Virus record (IMG/VR): IMGVR_UViG_3300027896_000062
Location: 1 to 50,345 of that record
Reading direction: 5' to 3' (one strand)
Length of the DNA stretch: 50,345 bases
Source of the DNA: a virus
Shown here: positions 7,746 through 17,700 of the stretch, piece after piece
Layout of the letters: each line of letters opens with the position of its first letter
Numbering within the stretch: position 1 is the stretch's first letter
Position numbers and translations under genes: made by a program
Notes under the pieces: model-generated
The model's database searches: none
The model's input: only the letters and a program-made list of their open reading frames with translations
What the model was told of the DNA's origin: nothing

Positions 7746-8174
7746 TTGGCAAATCCCTTAGATAAATTTAAAAAAAGTGTTGTTGGTTCTGGATCTAATT
7801 TTTACGATTATACAAGTAAAATTAATTCATCTGGGGATTTTCAAAGAATTGAAAATTTTGAAGTTATTTTAAATTCTTGGAATAATATTTTACTAACTCC
7901 TAAAAGAACTTTTGACCATGATCCTACTTATGGAAGTGAATTATATAAATATATTTTTGAACCATCTGATAATGAAACAATGGACGGTATAAAAAATGAA
8001 CTTAAGAATTCTTTAAATACTTATAATGATAGAGTATCAATTTCTAATATTGATATTAAATTTCTTTCTAATAATAAAGGATTTTCTGTAAATATAACAG
8101 TTAGTTATAAAGGTAATGTTGGAAATTTATCTCTTCTTATTAATGAAAACACATATCTTAATTTTAATTCTTAA
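7746..8174 (+). CDS. Baseplate wedge protein, gp25/GPW family
   Basis: The 142-residue protein matches the gp25-like lysozyme-fold wedge family: NILLTPKRTFDHDPTYGSEL at about residues 49-68, followed by YKYIFEP and an amphipathic helix. The pattern LLTP..R.....P.yGs.L...iFEp is the family core. It initiates at TTG (7746), nine bases after GAGG at the end of the preceding gene. In T4-like phages gp25 joins the wedge to the sheath, which fits the baseplate genes that follow. Confidence 0.82.
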   Translation: MANPLDKFKKSVVGSGSNFYDYTSKINSSGDFQRIENFEVILNSWNNILLTPKRTFDHDPTYGSELYKYIFEPSDNETMDGIKNELKNSLNTYNDRVSISNIDIKFLSNNKGFSVNITVSYKGNVGNLSLLINENTYLNFNS

Positions 8175-8189
8175 TGGGAGTATTAATAC

Positions 8190-8708
8190 ATGAAGTTATA
8201 TTATTGCGTATTAAAAAATTACAAAGGTATTTTTAAGAAAAAAAATGTAGGAAATACTCATTTATTTTTTATTCCTCTCCCTGATAATAAATATTTATAT
8301 CTTTCAATGATTGGTGAAATAGAAGATCAAAAAGGAAGTTATGCAACACAATTAGTTACAAAAATACCAGCTGATATTCTTGATGAAGTTATTGATGGAG
8401 AATTAGAATATTTTAAAGATAGATATGAAGTAGTTGAAAAAGTAAATGCTATTCCTACTGAAGAAGCTGCTGGAATATATAACATAAAAATATCTAAAAA
8501 AGGTGAAATGATTCTATCTGATTTACGGGTTGAATTTAATGTTGACTTTAGTACAAATGATAGAAGAATATATACATTAACTGGAAAATTTAATTTTGAA
8601 TCTGAAAGTGTTTCACCTGGTGAATCAATGAAAATGGTTGCTGATAAGAAAATTGCTTATATGGGAGATAAAGTTAGATATGAATCTTTTTCATTAAAAG
8701 AGGATTAA
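8190..8708 (+). CDS. Baseplate-operon protein, 172 aa, unknown
   Basis: I do not recognise this protein. It begins MKLYYCVLKNYKGIFKKKN, has a middle helix (PADILDEVIDGELEYFKDRY) and a beta-rich C-terminal half. It lies between the gp25-like and gp6-like genes, ends one base before the next start, and so is probably a wedge or hub component. No metal or catalytic motif is seen. Confidence 0.6.
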   Translation: MKLYYCVLKNYKGIFKKKNVGNTHLFFIPLPDNKYLYLSMIGEIEDQKGSYATQLVTKIPADILDEVIDGELEYFKDRYEVVEKVNAIPTEEAAGIYNIKISKKGEMILSDLRVEFNVDFSTNDRRIYTLTGKFNFESESVSPGESMKMVADKKIAYMGDKVRYESFSLKED

Positions 8709-8709
8709 A

Positions 8710-9360
8710 ATGCAAAATTATGAAAGAATGTATTCGTACATATACGATTACTGGAAACAAATATATGAAAATTATTCATTACATGCTATTGCTTATTTAG
8801 TTACATATTATAATGTAGATACAACAAATACAGTTTGGGATACCACAAATTTAATGGGTGGTTACTATGAAAAAATTGGTGAATTATCTGGGATGAGATG
8901 GAAGAAATATTCATTACTTCCTGTTTATTTTATTGAAGAAACTGATACAATTTTTGATGCTCAAGATATAGGTTATGTAAATGAAGGAGCTACAGGATGT
9001 GTTATTCCATGGATTTATGGAATAACTCCTTATCCAAATGATATTATAAAATTAGATCAAACTTATATAGTTAATGACCCAACTAAAGATACATTTGCAT
9101 TATATTCTGTTACAGGAGTTCAAAAACAATCTCCCCAGGATAAAACTTTTTGGAAATTAAAGTTTATGGTTGAACAATCAAAAACTTTAATTGATTTAGA
9201 AAAACAAGTTAGTGGTAATTATATATTTTATGAATATGATAAAAAAATTCATTCTGTTGGTGAATCTCAAACTATGACTAGAATGCTCTCAAAATTTAGT
9301 ACTATAAGAGGAAGTGTTAAAGATTTATATGATGATAATTCTGGTTTGTATTTCATCTAG
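8710..9360 (+). CDS. Putative baseplate wedge component, 216 aa
   Basis: The protein is tyrosine-rich and starts with YERMYSYIYDYWKQIYENYS. It continues with beta-type segments such as TGCVIPWIYGITPYPNDI and a helical end. In T4-like phages the slot between gp25 and gp6 holds wedge subunits such as gp53, so this is a positional guess. It is unlike any enzyme. It ends with TAG, and the next ATG follows 11 bases later. Confidence 0.5.
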   Translation: MQNYERMYSYIYDYWKQIYENYSLHAIAYLVTYYNVDTTNTVWDTTNLMGGYYEKIGELSGMRWKKYSLLPVYFIEETDTIFDAQDIGYVNEGATGCVIPWIYGITPYPNDIIKLDQTYIVNDPTKDTFALYSVTGVQKQSPQDKTFWKLKFMVEQSKTLIDLEKQVSGNYIFYEYDKKIHSVGESQTMTRMLSKFSTIRGSVKDLYDDNSGLYFI

Positions 9361-9371
9361 GAGATTAAATA

Positions 9372-11849
9372 ATGGCAGTAGACACAACAATAAGTAATCA
9401 AATCTATTTATCTAGAGATCAAATTAGAAACCAAATAATAGAGTTTATGCAATATTATTTAGAATTAGAAAATGTAGATCTTGCGAAATCTTCATTTCTT
9501 TCATTTATAATAGATATACTTTCAACACTTACTTCAAATCTTTTATTTTATGAAACTTCTGTTTATAGAGAGTTCTTTTTAACAACTGCATCATTACCAG
9601 AATCAGTTTTAAATTTATCAGCATTTATTGGTTATAATTCAAATAATGCAATATATGCAAACGCTGGTATTTTAATGACTATTCCTTTAGGATTTGAAGA
9701 TAATGATGTAACTTTTTCTATTCCTACTGGTTTTAAATTTAAAGCTGGATCTATAATGTTTACAACTTATTATACAACAACTGTAAATGTTGTAAATAAT
9801 TCTGAAATCTCAGTTGTTGTTCAAGATGATAGTGGTAATATTTCAGTAATACCAGTTAGTATAGATATTGAAAATTATAATTTCTCTTTTATTATAACAG
9901 TTAGTCAGTATGTTTATTCACAACAAGAATTTCAAATAGATTCGGATCTTTTAACATATCAATTTACAACAGTTGATATACCAATTACAGGACAAATAGC
10001 TAGTTTAACTATTGAACTTCAAGATCCTAATGGATCAGGGTGGACTACATATAATGAATTTAATAGTTTATATTTAATGTCAGCAACTGATTATGGATTT
10101 GTTTCTAAAAGAATATCTACAGGAAGAAGAATATATTTTGGAAATGGTCTAATAGGAAAGCAACCTCTACCTGGTTCAACAGTTAGAGCAACTATGTATC
10201 AAACAGAAGGGTTTAATGGTAATGTAATAGCTTCTTCTATAAATCAGGGTGATAAAATTTATGCTACTTTTAATAATGGATCAACCAAAACAGTAGATTA
10301 TACTTGTACTAATACTTCTTCTGCTTATGATGGTAAAGATGAAGAATCAATACAAGAAATAAAAACTAATTCTATTGCTAATTTAGTTGCTTTAAAAAGA
10401 TTAGTTTCTCAAATAGATTATAATAATGTTAATATAGTAATTCCTTATTCCCCACTATATGGTGCACCTCTTCCTGTTTTAAAAAGATCTGATATTAAAT
10501 GTAATGAAATTCAATTATATTCTAGTTTATTTTTTAATAATGAGTTAGTTCCAACAAGAAATGAAATTCTTGAAGTTGATCCTTCAACTACATATATTCC
10601 TAGAGGAACAATAATACCATCTGGATCAAGTAATTATTTAACTCTATTTGATATGAATATAGATTATATAAATGGATCCGCTTCTTATGATTATATTTTA
10701 TATAGTATGACACTTACACCTAATTTAGAAACTATATATAATCCATCATATACCGATGTTAAATTACAAACTTTAGATATTTATTTAGATACCACTTCTG
10801 GTGATGCTGTTTTTAAATATAATTATGAAGGACAAGATTTAACGTCTTCATGTATATTAACTGTTGTTAAAGAAAATGCCCCATATACTATGATAAACAA
10901 TACTACTAGTAAATATTTTGAATACTCGTTTTCACCATACACAGATTTCCCAAATGGTGATATTATTTTAAATTTTGATTTATATTCTGGTTCTTCGCAA
11001 ATTGCAACTTATTCTACTAATGTAACATTTAGAAAATCTTTAAATGATTTTATGATGTCCAATGTTTTTAGTGATTCAACTTCATGTATAGTTTATGATA
11101 TACCAGTTGTAGAAGAAGATTATTATAATTCTATTGTTAAAAAAGATTTTGAACTTCAAGTTTTACAATATATGATGTCAACTTTATCTTTTTCAGATTA
11201 TAGAATGTTAACAGATTTTGTTAATGTTAAATTCACAAATACATCTGGGTTATTATCTAATATGAAATATAATCCAGTTACAAAACCAGCTGTTATAAGT
11301 TTTTCAGAAACATATGTTCCGTTTGGAAATCTTGGGGATAGATATATAGTAAATGGATCTGAAGGTGGAGAATGGAAAGGTAAAAATAATAAAATTGCTC
11401 AATGTATTGATAGCACCTCTCAAATTTGGTATTTCTTTCAACCAGTTTTAAATGATATGGTTTTAGTTGAAGATGAAAATAAAAAATATATTTATACTGG
11501 GTCTCAATGGTTTTATCCAGAATATACAATTCCTCTTACTATTGAAGTTGAAGTTATAAGAGCTTCTAATTATTATGGTTCTAATATAGAATTGACAAAT
11601 CTTATTGTACAAACTTTAAATGATACTTTTAGTCCTTCTTTTGGATCAAATATCGAATTACAAAGAAGTGATATAATATCAGTTGTAAGAGGAGTTGCTG
11701 GTGTTTCTGATTGTAATTTAATTCAACCTCAATCAAATATATTCTTTATTTTTAATGTGGATGATTTTACACAAGATGAGTTATTATCATATAGTCCAGA
11801 ATTTATATATTTTACATCAGATAATGTAACAATAAGAATTATAGGATAA
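9372..11849 (+). CDS. Baseplate wedge protein, gp6 / baseplate J-like
   Basis: At 825 residues this is the largest baseplate protein here. The N-terminus (LSRDQIRNQIIEFMQYYLEL, then DILSTLTSNLLFYETSVYRE and NLSAFIGYNSNN) follows the gp6/J-family start, in which a helix bundle contacts neighbouring wedges. A central insertion is beta-rich. The C-terminal part returns to the family pattern, with IELTNLIVQTLNDTFSPSFG and a final SDIISVVRGVAGVSD segment, where J proteins end. Two copies per wedge form the inner baseplate ring in T4. The position after gp25 supports the call. Confidence 0.8.
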   Translation: MAVDTTISNQIYLSRDQIRNQIIEFMQYYLELENVDLAKSSFLSFIIDILSTLTSNLLFYETSVYREFFLTTASLPESVLNLSAFIGYNSNNAIYANAGILMTIPLGFEDNDVTFSIPTGFKFKAGSIMFTTYYTTTVNVVNNSEISVVVQDDSGNISVIPVSIDIENYNFSFIITVSQYVYSQQEFQIDSDLLTYQFTTVDIPITGQIASLTIELQDPNGSGWTTYNEFNSLYLMSATDYGFVSKRISTGRRIYFGNGLIGKQPLPGSTVRATMYQTEGFNGNVIASSINQGDKIYATFNNGSTKTVDYTCTNTSSAYDGKDEESIQEIKTNSIANLVALKRLVSQIDYNNVNIVIPYSPLYGAPLPVLKRSDIKCNEIQLYSSLFFNNELVPTRNEILEVDPSTTYIPRGTIIPSGSSNYLTLFDMNIDYINGSASYDYILYSMTLTPNLETIYNPSYTDVKLQTLDIYLDTTSGDAVFKYNYEGQDLTSSCILTVVKENAPYTMINNTTSKYFEYSFSPYTDFPNGDIILNFDLYSGSSQIATYSTNVTFRKSLNDFMMSNVFSDSTSCIVYDIPVVEEDYYNSIVKKDFELQVLQYMMSTLSFSDYRMLTDFVNVKFTNTSGLLSNMKYNPVTKPAVISFSETYVPFGNLGDRYIVNGSEGGEWKGKNNKIAQCIDSTSQIWYFFQPVLNDMVLVEDENKKYIYTGSQWFYPEYTIPLTIEVEVIRASNYYGSNIELTNLIVQTLNDTFSPSFGSNIELQRSDIISVVRGVAGVSDCNLIQPQSNIFFIFNVDDFTQDELLSYSPEFIYFTSDNVTIRIIG

Positions 11850-11852
11850 GAT

Positions 11853-12971
11853 ATGAAGGAACTTCTATTAAAGGCGAATGTTGATAATAAAAAATTAAAA
11901 AGTTATATAAATACAGTGGTTTCTACGGAACTAACAAAATTAAATGAACCATGTTATGCACCACCATATAAAAATTATTATGGTGAAGAGATTCTATATT
12001 TAACAGGATTAACAAAAGCTGATATTAGAGATTTTGTAAACAGATATCATGTTAAAAGATTATCAAGTGATTATATTTTAAGAGATACAATTACAAATAT
12101 TTTACTTTTTACTTTATACTATTTTTTAAAACAAAAAGATACAACATCATTTATAACTACTTTAATACTGTTATGTATAAATTTTTATTCTCATAGATAC
12201 TATTCTCATTTCCCAAAATTTTGCAATCCTGATGTTTTCAAATATACGTTAGATAATATATCTAAAACAAATCTAATAGCTAGAGAAAAAACTATTCCAA
12301 ATTTTTTATATTTTATTGCAACAGAAATGAGCAGAAGATGGAAAAAAGATTTAGAAACTTTTAATGATCCAGAAAATATTTCTAAATTTGTTCATGAATG
12401 TAGACACAGAATAGCACAAACTATTAAATCATTTGCTGAATTATATTACTATTATTCACAGGAAGAAACTGCAGCTTCATATAAAAGTAGTGAACAAGAA
12501 GGTAAGGAAGGAACTTATGATGTAGAATTTTCTAAGAAAGGTGAAAGAATAATTAATGATGTTGTTTCTAAAATTACTATATATAAAGAAATAGATAGAA
12601 AAGCTTTTGAAGATGCTAAAAAAATAACTAGAATAAACTCAACTTTTGCAGAATTTATAGTTACTAATTTATGTGATATTAAATATTCTGAAGATATTAA
12701 ATTAATCTATGAATTATTTTTAAAAGAATTAAATAGTGTAAAAAAATTATGCGGAAAAGACTTTTTTCAATATACTAAAGATTTAATGAGTATTAAAAGA
12801 ATAAATAAACAAGTATACTATAAAAAACAAATTGAAGAACTTACGGAAAAAATACTTGAGAATTCTAAGTATAAACAATCCTATCAAAAATTAACAAATC
12901 AAACTAAATTTCTAACCAGATCTTTCACTTCTTTTTATTTAGCAATATATTTTAGAAATAAAATTTGCTAG
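11853..12971 (+). CDS. Unknown tail-operon protein, 372 aa
   Basis: The protein is mostly helical and basic, with no catalytic motif. A hydrophobic region near residues 80-115 (LRDTITNILLFTLYYFLK, then TTLILLCINFYSH) could be buried or membrane-associated. It starts four bases after the gp6-like stop, so it belongs to the rightward tail operon. Its TAG stop shares the CTAG palindrome at 12968-12971 with the stop of the opposite gene. It may be a tail or head-completion protein. Confidence 0.55.
   Translation: MKELLLKANVDNKKLKSYINTVVSTELTKLNEPCYAPPYKNYYGEEILYLTGLTKADIRDFVNRYHVKRLSSDYILRDTITNILLFTLYYFLKQKDTTSFITTLILLCINFYSHRYYSHFPKFCNPDVFKYTLDNISKTNLIAREKTIPNFLYFIATEMSRRWKKDLETFNDPENISKFVHECRHRIAQTIKSFAELYYYYSQEETAASYKSSEQEGKEGTYDVEFSKKGERIINDVVSKITIYKEIDRKAFEDAKKITRINSTFAEFIVTNLCDIKYSEDIKLIYELFLKELNSVKKLCGKDFFQYTKDLMSIKRINKQVYYKKQIEELTEKILENSKYKQSYQKLTNQTKFLTRSFTSFYLAIYFRNKIC
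12968..12971. other. CTAG palindrome acting as stop on both strands
   Basis: CTAG at these bases provides the TAG stop of the rightward 372-residue gene (12969-12971) and, read leftward, the TAG stop of the 594-residue gene (12968-12970). The convergent units therefore meet with no spacer, and no terminator hairpin was found nearby. Confidence 0.85.
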
Positions 12972-14752
12972 AATCTATTAACTATTTTTTCAAAAGGTTT
13001 AGAAACAGTATTAACTGCTTTGGATTCTACTTCAAATATTTTTGCAGATGTTTTGTCTACTGCTGTATCAATTGCACTAGTTACTTTATATTCTGCTTTA
13101 GACATTATTTCATTTCCCTTATGCTCAACTAGAGCAGTTGCATTAGTAGATACTTGAGATACTAATCCAGCTGCTTTTGTTACTAAAGATTCTTCCAAAC
13201 TATTAGCTTTTTGAAGTGCTTGATTAGCTAAATACTTTCCAGCAGTTGCTAAAGGAGCTGGTAATTGATCTAATATAGTTGGACCTTCTCCAATACTCTG
13301 TGGAATAACAGGTAACATATTAGAAATTATACTACCAGCTGTTAAATCTTTCTGTAGAGTTGCAAGATTTTCAGGAACTCTAAATGGAGGTTCTGAACCT
13401 AATAATCCACCAACATTAAGAGTAGGAAGTACACTAGCATCACCAATATCTTTTTTAGTAGTAACTGGACCAGGTGTCCACTTTTTTATATACATTTGTT
13501 GTACTGGTTCTGTTTCTTTTAAATTATCAATATATTTTCTAAGAGTTGGAACTCCATCACTATCATCAGCACTAGCTATCATATGTGAATGTAGAAAAGA
13601 AAAATCTATTTTTACATCAACCATTCCTAATTTTTGATTAAATGCAATTTGATTTTCAACTCCTTTATTTACACTAATTCCTGTTATACAACCTTGTTTT
13701 ATTCCAAATAGTCCTTTACTCATAACACGACAAAAATAAGGGTAATTAAAAGCGAAAAAGTCCTTTGTTGAGTTTTTATTTTTTCTAGGAAGTGCTAGCA
13801 GTAAAAGAGCTGTTAATGGCCCCCATATAAAATAACTAGATGCTTTATCATTTCCAGGACTTGGATTATATAACCTAACAGTACATGAATAAGAAGATGT
13901 AAAAGAACTATTTCTCCAAACATTAGGGAAATCAAGTCTGCTACCAGCAAGCAACATATTAGCAGCATTTCCTATATTTGCAGCAAATCCTTTTGCACCT
14001 GTTGTATTTTGATGTTCACTTATCCATTTTTTAGTTGCTTTAGATGCTGCTAATGTTTTTTCCCCAACATCAAAACCAGCAACTCCAATCCCTTTTGTAG
14101 CATTCCCAAATTTAGTAGCAGCTCCTAATATATCTGTTGAGTTAGTAATCTGCATTATATCCTGAGCTCCACTAGATAAAATATCAGCTGCTTTATTGAA
14201 CATAGATTCCCCATATTCATTACTAAAATTTTCACTTGGGAAACTATCTGCTTGAGCACATACTTGAATCATTTGATTAGGATAACCATATTTATATCCT
14301 TCCCTTAGTTCTTTAAGATAATCACCCAAAACAGATTTTAATGTAAATAAATTTGCATCTTTTGAAAAATCTGGGTCACATGGTTCTATACTTATTACAT
14401 ATGCTGAATTTCTCCAAAGATTATATATAGATGAATTAGGATTATTTGGTACTGGTGGCATTCCAAATATTTTTGGAAGAGGCATTACTGATCCTTGTAC
14501 AGTAGCCGCTATTTTTTCTGCTTCTGCTTCTGCTTCTTTTGCAGCAACTTCAGCTTCAGTTGGATATACAGCTCCTTTCTTTTCTTCATAAGCCATTTTT
14601 GCAGAAGTTTTTGCTAATAGAGCTTTTTTATCCGCTGCAGTATTAGTTGCGTATGTTTGAGTATCTTTTACAGTTCCTCCACTAAATACAGTTGGAACGT
14701 TATTGATAACACTACCAATTTTTTCAATAGTACTTACAAAAATATTAGCCAT
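12968..14752 (-). CDS. Putative tail tube cap/baseplate protein (gp48/gp54-like)
   Basis: This 594-residue structural protein has an alanine/glutamate-rich N-terminal helix region, a core that contains LDFPNVWRNSSFTSSYSC, FWGPLTALLLLALP-like hydrophobics and FAFNYPYFCRVMSKGLFGIK, then GMVDVKIDFSFLH. The last motif resembles the strand pattern of tube-initiator proteins of T4-like phages (gp48/gp54). A long helical C-terminal tail follows, rich in alanine and valine. The gene is transcribed together with the tape measure (18 bases away), which fits a protein at the tube-baseplate junction. The family assignment is tentative. Confidence 0.45.
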   Translation of the reverse strand: MANIFVSTIEKIGSVINNVPTVFSGGTVKDTQTYATNTAADKKALLAKTSAKMAYEEKKGAVYPTEAEVAAKEAEAEAEKIAATVQGSVMPLPKIFGMPPVPNNPNSSIYNLWRNSAYVISIEPCDPDFSKDANLFTLKSVLGDYLKELREGYKYGYPNQMIQVCAQADSFPSENFSNEYGESMFNKAADILSSGAQDIMQITNSTDILGAATKFGNATKGIGVAGFDVGEKTLAASKATKKWISEHQNTTGAKGFAANIGNAANMLLAGSRLDFPNVWRNSSFTSSYSCTVRLYNPSPGNDKASSYFIWGPLTALLLLALPRKNKNSTKDFFAFNYPYFCRVMSKGLFGIKQGCITGISVNKGVENQIAFNQKLGMVDVKIDFSFLHSHMIASADDSDGVPTLRKYIDNLKETEPVQQMYIKKWTPGPVTTKKDIGDASVLPTLNVGGLLGSEPPFRVPENLATLQKDLTAGSIISNMLPVIPQSIGEGPTILDQLPAPLATAGKYLANQALQKANSLEESLVTKAAGLVSQVSTNATALVEHKGNEIMSKAEYKVTSAIDTAVDKTSAKIFEVESKAVNTVSKPFEKIVNRF

Positions 14753-14769
14753 TTTATATCTCCATAATG

Positions 14770-17700
14770 TTAAGTTAGTTCTCCTCTTAACACATTATCT
14801 ATATTACTTGAAAATCCTGAATTATTACTATTTCCACCATTAGAACTTTGAACACTTGATCTATTACTAATAGTAGTAATTATATCTCCCATTCTTACAA
14901 ATCCTTTGCTTAATGTTCCTGCTGAATCTTTTGTTGCTTTAATACTTTGATCCATCCAGTCGCCCATTTGATTATAGTATTCTACTTTATTTTGAGCTAT
15001 ACTTTTTTTAGAAAATTGTGGATCTCCAGTTTGATTTACTGATGATTCTTTAGCCTGAGCTAAAGTTATACCTTTTGGTTGAATATGCCACGGTTCTCTA
15101 GCCATTGGTCTAACAAATCCATATTTATCTAGTAATCCATAACTATCTGCAGTATTAGCATCAGAAGAATGTATATCTGCAGCCCAACCATATTCATGTA
15201 AGGAACTACCAGGTCTAGCAGCAAAACCTGGTTTAGTAGCATATAATTGTTCTTGTTGAGCGCGACTTCTAAAAGCTGAGTTTACAGTTAATGGTTTCCC
15301 AGTTGCTTTATAATAATCATTAGCTAATCCAGTTAAAGATTTTAAAACAGATGGTTCTAACATATTAACATTTGCATCCGGTAATGATCTAATTGCATTT
15401 CCTACATCTACACCAGTAACATTAGATATCATTTTATTTATAAATTTAGGCATAACCTCTCTAACTTTTGAGGCTACTCTTGATATAATTCCTGGTTGTT
15501 TAGATGCAGAATATTCAGAACCCTCAAAAACATCATCAGCAGTAATTTTAGTTAAATTTTGATAACTTCTTTTTTTTAAATAATCTGATTGAGATGCATC
15601 TCCAGTTTCTCCTGCTGCTTTAGCTTTTTCTGCTTTAGAAGCAATTGATCCTGCATCACCAACTCCAAGAAAATTAAAGAATGCTTTAATTTTTCCCCAG
15701 ATTGAATCAAAGAATTTTGCTAAATTTTCACCACCAATAGAACCAAATATTCCACCAATAACAGCACCAATTCCTGCTCCCCACGGTCCTCCAACAGTAA
15801 ATCCTAAAGTAGCTCCTTTAATGGTTCCTTCCATTAATCCACTCCACCCACTTCCAGTTCCTCCTAAAGCAGCACCAATAGCACTAGATCCACCACTAGT
15901 TCCCCAACTTTCTGCATTTTCCATTCCAGATAAAGCGTCCATTACTGACATTATACTACCAGTAGCTCCAGCAGCATATTTTCCTGCTAATTTTGCTTTT
16001 CCTTTAAAACCTTTAGTTTTTTTAAATTTTTCAGGTATATTTTTAGCATGTTCATGAGCCCCACCTAGAACTTTTTCTCCAGCCATTCCAACTACTCCAC
16101 CAAGAACAGTTTTACCAGCTCCAGTAACTGTTCCTCTAACAGCATCAAATATTTTTGTTCCAATCCCCCATATCCAAGCTGCAGCAGATTTTATAAAATC
16201 CCATATACCAGATTTTTTAGCATCTTGTCTTAAACCATGTAATTCTTCATACATTTTATGCATATCATCATAACTTCTTACTGTTCTGTGCCATTGTTTT
16301 CTTACTTCCCATGCGCCTGATTTAGCAGCTTTAACCATATTTTTAAATTTTGCTACAAGACCAGATTCTTTTTGTTTAGAAGCCCATTGTTTATCTATAT
16401 GAGCACGAAATTCTGTAAAGGAATGTCTTATTTTTTGAAGTTCTCCTTCTATACCTGTTTTCTTTTTCTCTTTAGCATTTTCACTTGCTACTACTTCTTC
16501 TCCTGTTTTTTCTACTCCTAGTCCTTTCCACCAACCACCAATAGCTCCTCCAATACCTTTACCCTTTGTAATAGCTTGCATTATTTGCGCTGGTTTCTTT
16601 AATATTCCTATTACACCTTTTGTAAGTGATTTAGTTAAACTTGTTGCTACTGAAAAAGCTATATTAAATGGAAGAGATACTATACCTTTAGTTAATGACC
16701 AAACCCCATGAACAAGATGAGAAATTCCTCTTATTAACATTAAACTTGTTCTTATACCCATTGACAAAACTTTTGTAAGAATTTTAAATGGAGCTACTAC
16801 AAGATACCCAACTCCAGTAGCTGCAGCTCCTATAATACCAACAAAAGAATCTGCAACAAATCCTAGTGCTTCTGTTAATCCTTCTACAGATACTCCTGTA
16901 ATATGTTTATGAACCCACGATCCAGTTTTTTTCTTTAATTTACCAACATCTTGACCAACTTCACTTGCTTTTAAATTTGACCATTCTTTTTTTAAATCTT
17001 CTTTCCCACTTTTAAATGACTCTCCTAAAGTTTTTTTAATATCAGTTTGTTTTAATTTTTGATATCTTTCTTTAACTAAATTTTTACCTGTTCCATATAA
17101 TTTTTTAGATTTTGAATATCCTTCTACAGCTAAACCTTTTCCTGTTGAATATCCACTTGCAGCTAGTTCTTTAGCATTTGCATAAGTTAGTTTTTCCGTC
17201 ATAAGTTGAGTAGCTACTGTAGCTTTTGTTCTTAATGAAACTGTTCCTTCTACTAAATCTAAATTTAAACTTTCAGGAGGAGCTTTTAAAAACTGATCAA
17301 GAATTTTTTTATTTACAGAAACGTATCTCTTAGAAACTTCTTCTTTAACTTTTTCTGATTTTCCTCCAACTGAATTTATAAGTTTTCCAAGAAGAGGATG
17401 ATTTGCAATTAATTCATCTTTAGTTGATAATTTTCCTTTTAGTTTAGATAGAATTCTTCCTTCTGAAAAGGATCCATATTTTGTCCATGTTGATGTTGAT
17501 GGTCCTGGTTGTTTTTCCCCAGTTATTGCTTCTCCTATATTTTGTAATATTCTAATCATAGCATCTAACTTAGGTTGAGTTGATGTATATATTAATCCTA
17601 AAGTTATAGCAGTTTTTTCAAATACATTTCCAAAATGAGGAATCTGACTAAAGTATCCTCCTCTAGGTCTGAATAACCATTTTAGAGGCATCATCAATGC

